Assembly (NCBI RefSeq): GCF_001422365.1
Contig: NZ_LMMT01000001.1
Coordinates: forward strand, 288,820 to 352,819
DNA length: 64,000 nt
Source: Pseudorhodoferax sp. Leaf265
GTDB lineage: Bacteria; Pseudomonadota; Gammaproteobacteria; Burkholderiales; Burkholderiaceae_C
Direction: 5' to 3'
How positions within the stretch are numbered: position 1 is the first letter of the stretch; each line of letters begins with the position of its first letter. Below, piece by piece: positions 20,033 to 28,010 of this stretch. Made by a program: the position numbers and the translations under genes. The notes below the pieces were generated by a model. It searched no databases and was not told the origin of the DNA. It saw only the letters and a program-made list of their open reading frames with translations.

Positions 20033-20292
20033 AATGGCGCCAGTGTTGCGGCGGCGTGTTGCCATACGGTTCGCGCGGCGGCCGCGCGTGTTACTGCTGC
20101 AATACACCGTGCAACATGAACGAGTTGCCCATGAAGCCCGCCACCGGCCCAGCATCTGTTGCATCCGCTCCACGCGCCTGCGCGGCGGCCGGGACCGGCG
20201 GCCCCGTTCGCGGGTAAGCTGCCGCCGGGGCACGCTGCCGTGGAGACCGGCGCCACCCAAACTGCGCCATCCTGTCCCGGAGCCCAACAACC

Positions 20293-21120
20293 ATGCAACG
20301 CCGCCTTTTCACCGCCCTCCTCGCAGCCGGCCTGGCCTTCGCCGGTGCCGCCCAGGCCGACCAGCTGGCCGACATCAAGCAAAAGGGCCGGCTCGTCGTC
20401 GGCGTGCTGGGCACCGACGAGCCCAACAGCTTCCTCGATCCCAAGACCCGCGAGCTGGTCGGCTACGAGGTCGACCTGGGCAACGCCGTGGCCAAGGCGC
20501 TGGGCGTGAAGGCCCAGTTCAAGCAGATCGCCATCGCGGCGCGCATCCCCGAGCTGCAGCAGGGCCATGTCGATCTCCTGGCCGCCTCGCTCACGCACAA
20601 CAAGGAGCGCGAGGCCCAGATCGACTTCTCGCTGACCATCTTCGTGACCGGCCAGAAGGCGATGGTCAAGAAGTCCAGCGGCGTGAAGGACGTGCCCGAG
20701 CTGGCCGGCAAGCGCGTGCTGACGGCCAAGGGCGGCACCCAGGAGCCCAACATCCGCAAGGCCGTGCCGACGGCCGAGGTCGTCACCTACGAGAACTCGC
20801 AGCAGGCCTTCCTGGCGCTGCAGCAGGGCAAGGGCGTGGCCTACGTGAACGACGAGCTGAGCCTGCTGGTGGACATCGCCAAGCTCGGCCCCAAGGGGCA
20901 GGAGTACACGATGCTGCCCACCAACCTCAGCATCGAACCGCTGGCCCTGGGTCTCAGGAAGGGCGAGGCGGGCCTCAAGGCCGTGGTCGACGAGACCTTG
21001 CGCGCGCTGGAGAAGTCCGGCGATGCCGAGAAGCTCTACATGAAGTGGTTCGGCCCGGGCACCAAGACCAACTCGAACACGCGCAGCTTCAAGTTCGAGA
21101 CGGACAAGATCGCCGGCTGA
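20293..21120 (+). CDS. Amino-acid ABC transporter substrate-binding protein (SBP family 3)
   Basis: 275 residues with a Sec signal peptide (MQRRLFTALLAAGLAFAGAAQA, in part) and the family-3 core: KGRLVVGVLGTDEPNSF, GYEVDLGNAVAKALG, and AKGGTQEPNIRK. It binds a polar or acidic amino acid in the periplasm for the two permeases and ATPase that follow. Gap to the first permease is 43 bp. Confidence 0.92.
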   Translation: MQRRLFTALLAAGLAFAGAAQADQLADIKQKGRLVVGVLGTDEPNSFLDPKTRELVGYEVDLGNAVAKALGVKAQFKQIAIAARIPELQQGHVDLLAASLTHNKEREAQIDFSLTIFVTGQKAMVKKSSGVKDVPELAGKRVLTAKGGTQEPNIRKAVPTAEVVTYENSQQAFLALQQGKGVAYVNDELSLLVDIAKLGPKGQEYTMLPTNLSIEPLALGLRKGEAGLKAVVDETLRALEKSGDAEKLYMKWFGPGTKTNSNTRSFKFETDKIAG

Positions 21121-21163
21121 CGGCGCGGCGCCCCGCCGCAGCGCCCCCACGGGCCTGCTCCGC

Positions 21164-21859
21164 ATGCCGGTCTTCGACTACTCCCTGCTGCTCAAGGGCC
21201 AGTACCACGACATGCTCGTGGCCGGCCTGGTGCTGTCGCTGCAGCTGGCGGCAGCCACGCTGGTGTGCGCGCTGCCGCTGGCGCTGCTGGTGGCGCTGCT
21301 GCGGCTGGCACCGGCCGCCGCGCTGCGCTGGCTCGGCTTCGCCTATGTCGAATCGGTCCGCAACATCCCGCTGCTGGCCCACATGCTGTTCTGGTACTTC
21401 GCCGCGCCCGAACTGCTGCCCGCGGGGCTCAAGGCCTGGCTGTACAGCGGCAACATCGAGGCGGCCAGCGCCGTGGTCGCGCTCACGCTGTACACGGCGG
21501 CCTACATGTCCGAAGACATCCGCAGCGGCATCCGGGCGATTCCGGCGGTGCAGTTCGAGGCCGGGCGCGCGCTGGGCTTCGGCTTTCTGGCCACCATGCG
21601 CCGCGTGATCCTGCCGCAGGCACTGCGCATCACCGTGCCGCCGCTGATCTCGCAGACGCTGAACCTGTGGAAGAACACCAGCATCGCCACCGTGATCGGC
21701 GCGGCCGAGCTGATGTACCAGGCCGGTCAGGTGGAAAGCGCCACCTTCCGCAGCTTCGAATCCTTTGCCTTCGCCACCGCGGCCTACCTCACGGTGTCGC
21801 TGGCCATTACCGGCCTGGCGGCCTGGTACCAGTCGCGCTACCCGTCGCGCACGGCCTAG
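21164..21859 (+). CDS. Amino-acid ABC transporter permease (GltJ/HisM type)
   Basis: 231 residues, about five transmembrane helices. Carries the His/Glu/Gln-family inner-membrane signature YVESVRNIPLLAHMLFWYF and the EAA loop (EAGRALGFGFLATMRRVILPQA), which docks the ATPase. Forms a heterodimer with the next gene product. Second gene of a four-gene operon. Confidence 0.92.
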   Translation: MPVFDYSLLLKGQYHDMLVAGLVLSLQLAAATLVCALPLALLVALLRLAPAAALRWLGFAYVESVRNIPLLAHMLFWYFAAPELLPAGLKAWLYSGNIEAASAVVALTLYTAAYMSEDIRSGIRAIPAVQFEAGRALGFGFLATMRRVILPQALRITVPPLISQTLNLWKNTSIATVIGAAELMYQAGQVESATFRSFESFAFATAAYLTVSLAITGLAAWYQSRYPSRTA

Positions 21860-21868
21860 GGACGCCCG

Positions 21869-22600
21869 ATGCTGGAGCTCATCGACACCTACTGGGTCTA
21901 CTTCCTGATCGGCCAGTACCCGAACGGGCCGCTGGGCGGCCTGGCGCTCACGCTGCTGCTGGCCTCGCTGGGCTTGCTGCTGGGCCTGCCGCTGGGCATC
22001 GTGCTGGGCCTGGCCCGCGTCAGCCCCTTCGCCTGGCTGCGCCTGCCGGTCACGGCGCTGGTGTTCGTGGTGCGCGGCGTCCCGCTGCTGATGGTGGTGT
22101 TCTGGGCCTACTTCTTCCTGCCCAGCGTCACGGGCGTCAAGACCGACCAGTTCGCCACCATGCTGATCGCGCTGGTGGTGTTCGACGCCGTCTACCTGGC
22201 CGAGATCGTGCGCGCCGGCATCCAGGGCGTGCCGCGCGGCCAGGTGGAGGCGGCGCGCTCGCTGGGCCTTAGCTGGTGGCGCACCATGCGCACGGTGGTG
22301 CTGCCGCAGGCCACGCGCGCCATGCTGCCCTCGTTGGTGAACCAGTTCGTCTCCACCATCAAGGAAACCTCGCTGGGCTACATCATCGGCCTGAACGAGG
22401 TGTCGTTCATCACCACGCAGATCAACACCCAGGTGTTCACGCGTCCGGTCGAACTTTATGCCGTGCTGGGCCTGACCTACTTCATCCTGTGTTTCGGCCT
22501 GTCGCGCCTGGCCTACTGGCTGGAACGCCGGCTGGCCCGCAGCCCGCAGGCCGACCCCGCCCGGCACCGCCCGGCCCAGCCCCAAGCGAGCGCGCCATGA
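21869..22600 (+). CDS. Amino-acid ABC transporter permease (GltK/HisQ type)
   Basis: 243 residues with the same family features: [19 protein letters not shown] and the EAA loop [20 protein letters not shown]. It ends in a basic, proline-rich tail. Its stop overlaps the start of the ATPase gene by 4 bp, showing tight translational coupling. Confidence 0.92.
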   Translation: MLELIDTYWVYFLIGQYPNGPLGGLALTLLLASLGLLLGLPLGIVLGLARVSPFAWLRLPVTALVFVVRGVPLLMVVFWAYFFLPSVTGVKTDQFATMLIALVVFDAVYLAEIVRAGIQGVPRGQVEAARSLGLSWWRTMRTVVLPQATRAMLPSLVNQFVSTIKETSLGYIIGLNEVSFITTQINTQVFTRPVELYAVLGLTYFILCFGLSRLAYWLERRLARSPQADPARHRPAQPQASAP

Positions 22601-23361
22601 TCCAGTTCGACAAGGTCAACAAGTGGTACGGCGCCTACCAGGCGCTGACCGACATCACCGAGACCATCGCCAAGGGCGAGGTGGTGGTGGTCTGCGGTCC
22701 GTCCGGCTCGGGCAAGTCGACGCTGATCCGCACCGTGAACCGGCTCGAGCCGATCCAGTCGGGCACCATCACCGTGGCCGGGCAGGACATCCACGCGCGC
22801 GGCGTCGACCTCAACGACTTCCGCTCGCGCATCGGCTTCGTGTTCCAGCAGTTCAACCTGTTCCCGCACCTGACGGTGCTGCAGAACTGCACGCTGGCTC
22901 CCATGCAGCTGCGCCGCCTGCCGCGCGCGCAGGCAGAGGACCGCGCGAACACGCTGCTTGCGCGCGTCGGCCTCGCGCACAAGGCGGCCGCGTACCCGGC
23001 CGATCTGTCCGGCGGTCAGCAGCAGCGCGTGGCGATCGCGCGGGCGCTGGCCATGCAGCCGCCGCTGATGCTGTTCGACGAACCCACGAGCGCGCTGGAC
23101 CCGGAGATGGTGGGCGAGGTACTGCTGGTCATGCGCGACCTCGCGCGCGAAGGCATGACCATGGTCTGCGTGACGCACGAGATGGGCTTTGCGCGCGAGG
23201 TGGCCGACCGCGTGCTGTTCATGGACGAAGGCCGCGTGCTGGAGCGCGCCACGCCGCAGGACTTCTTCAACCGGCCGCAGCATCCGCGCGCGCAGCAGTT
23301 CCTGTCCGACATCCGCACGCCGTTCGCGCCCACCACCGACCGGCCCGCGGCCCGGAGCTGA
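22597..23361 (+). CDS. Amino-acid ABC transporter ATP-binding protein (GlnQ/GltL type)
   Basis: 254-residue ABC ATPase. Walker A GPSGSGKS (about residues 33-40), Q-loop [14 protein letters not shown], signature LSGGQQQR, Walker [13 protein letters not shown] and switch His in [10 protein letters not shown]. The longer family-specific loop [11 protein letters not shown] is typical of polar amino-acid systems. It completes the operon that starts with the binding protein at 20293. Confidence 0.94.
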   Translation: MIQFDKVNKWYGAYQALTDITETIAKGEVVVVCGPSGSGKSTLIRTVNRLEPIQSGTITVAGQDIHARGVDLNDFRSRIGFVFQQFNLFPHLTVLQNCTLAPMQLRRLPRAQAEDRANTLLARVGLAHKAAAYPADLSGGQQQRVAIARALAMQPPLMLFDEPTSALDPEMVGEVLLVMRDLAREGMTMVCVTHEMGFAREVADRVLFMDEGRVLERATPQDFFNRPQHPRAQQFLSDIRTPFAPTTDRPAARS

Positions 23362-23364
23362 ACC

Positions 23365-23661
23365 ATGACCCACCCGCACATGCTTCCCACCATCGACGTG
23401 TCGGCCCTGGTGGACGGCACGGCGCGGCGCGGCGAGACCGCCGCCGCCATCGGCCAGGCCTGCAGCGCGCACGGCGTCTTCTACGCCACCGGGCACGGCA
23501 TCGCGCCGGTGCTGACGCAGCGGCTCGGGCCGGCCGTGGTGGACGACGGCGCCACACGCTGGGACCAGGCCCATGTGCACGCCTTCCACGGCCGCTACGG
23601 CGACTACCTGCTCGACAAGGTGTCCAAGGTGGTCCCGCAGCTGGTGCGGGAAGTGCTCCAA
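23365..23661 (+). pseudogene. Remnant of an isopenicillin-N-synthase-like 2OG-Fe(II) oxygenase with an internal deletion
   Basis: The ATG at 23365 starts a protein whose first 53 residues match the N-terminal DIOX_N region (LPTIDVSALVDG, IGQACSAHGVFYATGHGI). It then jumps without a frameshift to what reads like the extreme C-terminus of the same family (HAFHGRYGDYLLDKVSKVVPQLVREVL). The central two-thirds, including the HxD...H iron site and the RxS 2-oxoglutarate motif, is absent, so the product cannot be an active oxygenase. No stop follows directly: the frame stays open to 23928 across the start of the cytochrome gene. It begins 3 bp after the ABC ATPase stop, so it was probably the fifth gene of that operon. 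Confidence 0.75.
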
Positions 23662-23694
23662 GCGCCGAGCGGCGGCGCCGCTCCGCCAGGCGCT
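23661..23694. repeat. Two-tier inverted repeat after the oxygenase remnant
   Basis: AGCGCC (23661-23666) and GGCGCT (23689-23694) enclose an inner stem GAGCGGC (23667-23673) and GCCGCTC (23677-23683). No T-tract follows, so it is not a standard intrinsic terminator; it may stop or stabilise the ABC transcript. Between here and 23819 I see no other gene. Confidence 0.45.
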
Positions 23695-23819
23695 TCACCG
23701 AATTTGAACCGTCAAGACAAAATCATTGAAACTTTACGCACGGTCGACGCTCTAGATTCGGGTCAGCGCGGTTGGCCGTGCCCGATGGAAACCGACGTCC
23801 CACAAGAAAACACTGCCGC

Positions 23820-24383
23820 ATGCCGCATCCCACCGACGCCTCGACACGCTACACCGCCACGGCCATGGCCCTGCACTGGCTGCTGGCCCTCGCCCTGGTC
23901 GGCATCTTCGCCGTGGGCCTGTACATGACCAGCCTGCCGTTCTCACCCGCGCGGCTCAAGCTCTACAACTGGCACAAGTGGGCCGGGGTGACCATCCTGG
24001 CGCTGTCTGCGTTGCGGCTGCTGTGGCGCATCACGCACCGCGCGCCCGCGCTGCCGGCCGCCGTGCAGGCCGCCATGCCGCGCTGGCAGCAGATCGCCCA
24101 CCACGGCACCCACCACCTGCTGTACCTGCTGTTCTTCGCCGTGCCGCTGATCGGCTGGGCCTACAGCTCGGCGGCGGGCTTCCCCATCGTGTTCCTGGGC
24201 CTGGTGCCGCTGCCCGATTTCGTGCCCGTGGATCCGGACCTGGCCAAGCTGATCAAGCCCTGGCACGAGATCAGCGCCTACGCGCTGGCCGCGCTGGTCG
24301 TGCTGCACGTGGCAGCCGCGCTCAAGCACCATTTCATCGACCGCGACGGGCTGCTGGCGCGCATGCTGCCCGGCCGCGGCTGA
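23820..24383 (+). CDS. Cytochrome b561-type membrane protein
   Basis: 187 residues with four transmembrane helices and the spaced haem-ligand histidines of the bacterial b561 family: ALHWLLA (helix 1), NWHKWAG (helix 2), HHGTHHLLYLLFF (helix 3) and VVLHVAAALKHHF (helix 4). It moves electrons between quinol and a periplasmic acceptor. Start ATG at 23820; an upstream in-frame ATG at 23786 is not family-like. Followed by two YceI-family genes, a common association. Confidence 0.88.
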   Translation: MPHPTDASTRYTATAMALHWLLALALVGIFAVGLYMTSLPFSPARLKLYNWHKWAGVTILALSALRLLWRITHRAPALPAAVQAAMPRWQQIAHHGTHHLLYLLFFAVPLIGWAYSSAAGFPIVFLGLVPLPDFVPVDPDLAKLIKPWHEISAYALAALVVLHVAAALKHHFIDRDGLLARMLPGRG

Positions 24384-24411
24384 GCCACCTTTCCTTTTGT
24401 TCGGAGTTGTC

Positions 24412-24966
24412 ATGAAGTTCGCCACCACTTTCGCCGGCCTGATGCTGGCCGCCACCGCCGCGCTGGCGCAACAGGCCCTGGTGCCCGCGCAGAGCGAGAT
24501 CGCCTTCGTGAGCAAGCAGATGGGTGTGCCCGTCGAGGGCCGCTTCAAGAAGTTCGACGCCCAGGTCGCGTTCGACCCGGCCAAGCTGGCCACCAGCAAG
24601 GTCGCCTTCACGGTGGACATGGGCAGCGCCTCGCTGAGCAAGGAAGCCGACGCCGAACTGGTCAAGCCGGTCTGGTTCAACACGCCCAAGTTTCCGCAGG
24701 CCAAGTTCCAGTCCACCGCCATCAAGGCCCTGGGCGGCGGCAAGTACGAAGTGGCCGGCAAGCTGGACATCAAGGGCAATGCCCAGGATGTGGTCGTGCC
24801 CGTCACGCTCACGCAGAGCGGTGCCAACACCGTGGCCACAGGCGCGTTCACCATCAAGCGCCTGGCCTTCAAGATCGGCGAGAACGAATGGACCGACACG
24901 TCCATGGTCGCCGACGACGTGCAGATCAAGCTCAAGCTCGCGCTGACCGGCGTGCCCAAGCTCTGA
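24412..24966 (+). CDS. YceI-family periplasmic protein (first copy)
   Basis: 184 residues with a signal peptide (MKFATTFAGLMLAATAALAQ) and the lipocalin-like YceI barrel, which binds isoprenoid or polyprenyl lipids in known members. Conserved stretches: SEIAFVSKQMGVPVEGRF, FNTPKFPQAKFQSTAIK and EVAGKLDIKGNAQDV. CGGAG at 24402-24406 supports the start. Forms a set with the cytochrome b561 upstream and another YceI downstream. Confidence 0.88.
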   Translation: MKFATTFAGLMLAATAALAQQALVPAQSEIAFVSKQMGVPVEGRFKKFDAQVAFDPAKLATSKVAFTVDMGSASLSKEADAELVKPVWFNTPKFPQAKFQSTAIKALGGGKYEVAGKLDIKGNAQDVVVPVTLTQSGANTVATGAFTIKRLAFKIGENEWTDTSMVADDVQIKLKLALTGVPKL

Positions 24967-25010
24967 TTCCCCCAACCCCGACCCTTCTCACCTCAACTGG
25001 AGATTCCTGG

Positions 25011-25598
25011 ATGCAACGCATTGCCCTGACCGCCCTGGCCACCGCCGCCGCTTCGATCCTGCTCGCCGCAGGCTCTGCCCATGCGCAGAGCGCCACCTAC
25101 GTGGTCGAGCCGACACACACCTTCGCGACCTTCGAGATCAGCCACTTCGGCGCCGCCGTGAACCGTGGCCGCTTCGAGAAGAAGGAAGGCCAGATCACGC
25201 TGGACAAGGCGGCCAAGACCGGCAAGGTCGAGATCACGTTCCAGATCGCCTCCATCAGCACCGGCACGCCGCCGTTCGACAAGCACCTGCAAAGCGCCGA
25301 CATCTTCGACGCCGCCCAGTTCCCGACCGCCACCTTCGTGGGCGACAAGTTCACCTTCAATGGTGACAAGGTCAGCGAAGTGGCCGGCACCCTGACCCTC
25401 AAGGGCAAGAGCCAGCCCGTGACCTTCAAGGCCAAGCAGTTCAACTGCTACGAGAGCCCCATGCTCAAGCGCGAGGTCTGCGGCGGCGACTTCGAGACCA
25501 CCATCGACCGCACGGCCTTCGGCGTGGACTACGGCATCAAGTTCGGCATGCCCAAGGAAGTGCGCATCGTGGCGCAGATCGAGGCCATCAAGCAGTAA
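25011..25598 (+). CDS. YceI-family periplasmic protein (second copy)
   Basis: 195 residues with a signal peptide (cut near AHAQS) and a YceI barrel: VVEPTHTFATFEISHFG, ADIFDAAQFPTATFVG and EVAGTLTLKGKSQPV. It has an extra cysteine pair (FNCYESPMLKREVCGGDF) typical of the second YceI subgroup, which likely forms a disulfide. It is a diverged paralogue of the upstream gene. Its 3' end overlaps the convergent nucleotidyltransferase gene by 11 bp. Confidence 0.88.
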   Translation: MQRIALTALATAAASILLAAGSAHAQSATYVVEPTHTFATFEISHFGAAVNRGRFEKKEGQITLDKAAKTGKVEITFQIASISTGTPPFDKHLQSADIFDAAQFPTATFVGDKFTFNGDKVSEVAGTLTLKGKSQPVTFKAKQFNCYESPMLKREVCGGDFETTIDRTAFGVDYGIKFGMPKEVRIVAQIEAIKQ

Positions 25599-26187
25599 CA
25601 GCGGGCGCACCGCCATCGGCCTGGTCCGGTGGCAGCACCGTCAACCAAGGCCAGCGCGCCCGGTAGCTCTCGGCCTTGCGCAGGAACAGCGCAGGCGCCG
25701 GATGCCAGGGGTTCATGCGCAGGACCCCGGCCTCGAGTTCTTCCAGCCCGTGCGGCGCATACAGCGCACCGCCGGCCAGTTCCAGTCCCACGCAGGTGCA
25801 GGCGACCAGGTAGCGGTCGATGCCATCGCGCGTGCTCCCGAGCTGCGGATAGTCCATGCCGAAGCGCTGGCGGTACCACAGGTGCACGCGCGCCTGGTTC
25901 TTGACCTCCACCTCCACGCCCAGGTCGGCCGTGGCCGCTTGCACCGCGCGGATGACCGCATCCTCGGCCTCCCAGGACAGGTCGCGCGCGTCGAAGTAGA
26001 AGATGTCGTAATCCTTGACACCCCAGCCGGGCGCGCGGCCGTCCTGACGGTTCCAGACCGACTGGTACAGGCAGCCGGCGACCAGGAAGCCTTGTGGCAG
26101 GTCCATCGGTGCGAGGCGCTCGACCAGCGCGGCGTTGACCGGATTGGCCAGCGCGCCAGCGACCAGGCCTTGCGGCGTGAGCGGCAT
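25588..26187 (-). CDS. Nucleotidyltransferase family protein (DUF925-like)
   Basis: 199 residues. Recognisable features are CLYQSVWNRQDG, the acidic pair in KDYDIFYFDARDLSWEAED, and WYRQRFGMDYPQL, as in PF06042-type predicted nucleotidyltransferases of unknown substrate. The ATG at 26187 lies 2 bp after the stop of the isochorismatase-like gene, so the two are co-translated. No biochemical role can be read from the sequence. Confidence 0.8.
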   Translation of the reverse strand: MPLTPQGLVAGALANPVNAALVERLAPMDLPQGFLVAGCLYQSVWNRQDGRAPGWGVKDYDIFYFDARDLSWEAEDAVIRAVQAATADLGVEVEVKNQARVHLWYRQRFGMDYPQLGSTRDGIDRYLVACTCVGLELAGGALYAPHGLEELEAGVLRMNPWHPAPALFLRKAESYRARWPWLTVLPPDQADGGAPAVTA

Positions 26188-26189
26188 GC

Positions 26190-26786
26190 TCACTTGATCA
26201 GCGCATGCACGGCCTTGAACTCGGGATGTTCGGCTGTCTCCAGCCACTCGAACAGCACCATCTCGGTGGTCACCAGTTCGGCGCCGGCACCGGCCAGGCG
26301 GTCGAAGGCGGCATCGCGGTTGCGCTCGGTGCGCGAGCCGCAGGCGTCGGTGACGACCCAGACCTCCATCTCGTCCTCGAGCAGTTCGAGCGCGGTTTGC
26401 AGCAGGCAGACATGGGCCTCGCAGCCGGCGATCACGATGCTGCCGCGCTCGGCCTCGGCCGGCTTTTGCAGGTGTTTGGGCAGGCTGCGCGCGTTGCCGG
26501 CGGCCGGCTTGGCGGGCGGCTGCAGCCATTCGCCCAGGCCTTCGGCCACGGCGCTGAAGTGCATCTTGGCCAGCGTGCGCTGGCACAGCGCGCGCAGCTC
26601 GGGCAGGTTGGGCCCGAGCCTGGAGGGGTTCTGCTCCGTGCCCCAGACCGGCACCTGCAGCAGCTGCGCGGCCTGGGCCAGCCGCAACGCATTGGCCGCC
26701 ACCTCGGCATGGCCGGCGATGGCCGGCATGAGCTTTTGCTGGTAGTCGACCAGCACGAGTTGGGAGGTGGAGGCTTGCAGCAGCAT
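26190..26786 (-). CDS. Isochorismatase-family cysteine hydrolase
   Basis: 198 residues with the alpha/beta/alpha fold of the family. The catalytic triad can be placed: D14 in LVLVDYQQKLM, K74 in TLAKMHFS and C127 in IAGCEAHVCLLQT. It resembles the YcaC/nicotinamidase-like group of unknown substrate. First gene of a two-gene leftward unit with the nucleotidyltransferase. Confidence 0.87.
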   Translation of the reverse strand: MLLQASTSQLVLVDYQQKLMPAIAGHAEVAANALRLAQAAQLLQVPVWGTEQNPSRLGPNLPELRALCQRTLAKMHFSAVAEGLGEWLQPPAKPAAGNARSLPKHLQKPAEAERGSIVIAGCEAHVCLLQTALELLEDEMEVWVVTDACGSRTERNRDAAFDRLAGAGAELVTTEMVLFEWLETAEHPEFKAVHALIK

Positions 26787-26856
26787 GGGATCTGTCGGTC
26801 TTGGGAAAGCCGCCCATGATAGGCGGGCCGCTGCGGCCGTTGCGCCGCCCGGACGT

Positions 26857-26881
26857 AAAAAAGCCCCGCCTGGGCGGGGCT
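26857..26881 (-). terminator. Intrinsic terminator of the PEP-CTERM gene
   Basis: On the minus strand a 9-bp GC-rich stem (AGCCCCGCC, 26881-26873, with GGCGGGGCT, 26870-26862) is followed by six T (26862-26857). It lies 25 bp beyond the PEP-CTERM stop. Confidence 0.85.
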
Positions 26882-26905
26882 CCGGGGCGAGCGGAAGACG
26901 GGACT

Positions 26906-27823
26906 TCAGCGGCCGCGGCGCTGGGCTGCACGCCCACGGCGCCGCGCGGCACCCAGGGCGACCAGCGCCAGGCCGGCCAAGGCCAGCGTACCCGGTTCCG
27001 GCACGTCGTTGCGCGACTGGAACAGGTAGCCGGCGATGGCCAGTTCATCGAAGCCAGGATTCATGTCGCGCAGCGACATCTGGATCACGATGGAGTCGCT
27101 CGGCAGGAAGCCACCGCTGTACAGGTCGAAAGTCGGGAAGACCGCGAAGTAGTCGGGCTTGCCGCTGCCGTTGGTGGTCCAGGTATAGGTGTTGGCACTG
27201 GGCGTGAGGATGTTGCAATCACCCAGCGGCAGGTCCGGGTTCGCGCCCACCGTGGGGTGACCGCAGGAGGTCACGCGGGCATTGACGTCGTAGGTCCCGT
27301 TGGCCACCGTGTCCAGCGCGAACTCCTGCAGCAGGTTGCCGCCACGGTAGACCGCCACCCGTCCGGAGATCAGCAGGTTGGGGCTCTGCTGGTTCTCGTT
27401 GTGGTCGAACACGAACAAGGGCTGGTAGGCCGTGCCGCCGATGGTCAACAGCGTGCGCAGCGCATCGATGGTGCCTGCCGCGCCGATGCCCCATGTGCCG
27501 TCGAAACTGCCCGTCTGGCCTGCGTCCATCGGCGCCGCGAACGGTGAAGGATTCGCCACGCCGTTGTTCGAATACACGATGACACCCAAGGTGCCGGAGC
27601 CGACCGCGAAGTCGAACACGCTGTTGTTGCCAGGCATAAGGCCAGCCGCCTGCTGCTGGGCCAGCAAGGACGAGGAATAGACCAGGGCCTGGTCGAACTG
27701 CTGCGGGCCGATGCCATCGATCGGCGAGGTCGGCAAGGTGATGGTGGCCACGGCGTGGGCCGAGTGCACAGCGCCGATCGCCAGTGCAGCTGCGATGAAA
27801 CCTGAGCGAATGGTGCGGGACAT
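26906..27823 (-). CDS. PEP-CTERM sorting-signal exported protein
   Basis: 305 residues. Signal peptide MSRTIRSGFIAAALAIGAVHSAHA, shown here only by its start and end, cut before VATITLP. The C-terminus has the tripartite sorting signal: VPEPGTLALAGLALVALGAA followed by RRRGRAAQRRGR. The body is rich in Asn, Gly, Ser and Thr with one cysteine pair (SCGHPTVG and GDCNIL). Such proteins are cut at PEP by an exosortase and moved to the cell surface or matrix; the exosortase is not in this window. GGAGG is 4 nt before the ATG at 27823. A sigma-54-type promoter is upstream and a strong terminator follows. Confidence 0.88.
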   Translation of the reverse strand: MSRTIRSGFIAAALAIGAVHSAHAVATITLPTSPIDGIGPQQFDQALVYSSSLLAQQQAAGLMPGNNSVFDFAVGSGTLGVIVYSNNGVANPSPFAAPMDAGQTGSFDGTWGIGAAGTIDALRTLLTIGGTAYQPLFVFDHNENQQSPNLLISGRVAVYRGGNLLQEFALDTVANGTYDVNARVTSCGHPTVGANPDLPLGDCNILTPSANTYTWTTNGSGKPDYFAVFPTFDLYSGGFLPSDSIVIQMSLRDMNPGFDELAIAGYLFQSRNDVPEPGTLALAGLALVALGAARRRGRAAQRRGR

Positions 27824-27882
27824 GTTGCCTCCGTTCTTTGTTGGATGTGGGGACACCACAATCTGCATAAAACGGGCCATGC

Positions 27883-27898
27883 GCATGCGATGTGCCAA
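27883..27898 (-). promoter_or_regulatory. Probable sigma-54 promoter of the PEP-CTERM gene
   Basis: Minus strand reads TTGGCACATCGCATGC: the -24 GG (27896-27895) and -12 GC (27884-27883) are exactly 10 nt apart, as required for RpoN. The expected transcript start is near 27871, about 48 nt before the ATG. PEP-CTERM genes are known in other bacteria to be RpoN/PrsR-controlled. The rest of the 187-bp gap (27824-28010) has no gene. Confidence 0.6.
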
Positions 27899-28010
27899 CT
27901 TTTCCTCTGAACAAGCTATGCAAGCCAGGTCATAAGTCACACACAACCCGTTTCTTTTGACAGGTTTATCGACACACCTCCAGCGGGTAAGTGCGCGGTT
28001 TTTCAGCGAA

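Noticed and set aside
18252-21608. A 1118-residue open frame on the plus strand over the NRAMP, OmpW-like and ABC binding protein genes
   Set aside because: Antisense or out of frame to three well-supported genes, with low-complexity composition typical of GC-rich shadows.
23661-23928. Continuation of the oxygenase remnant as a 187-residue protein
   Set aside because: Past about residue 99 the sequence has no family resemblance and runs out of frame through the start of the cytochrome b561 gene.
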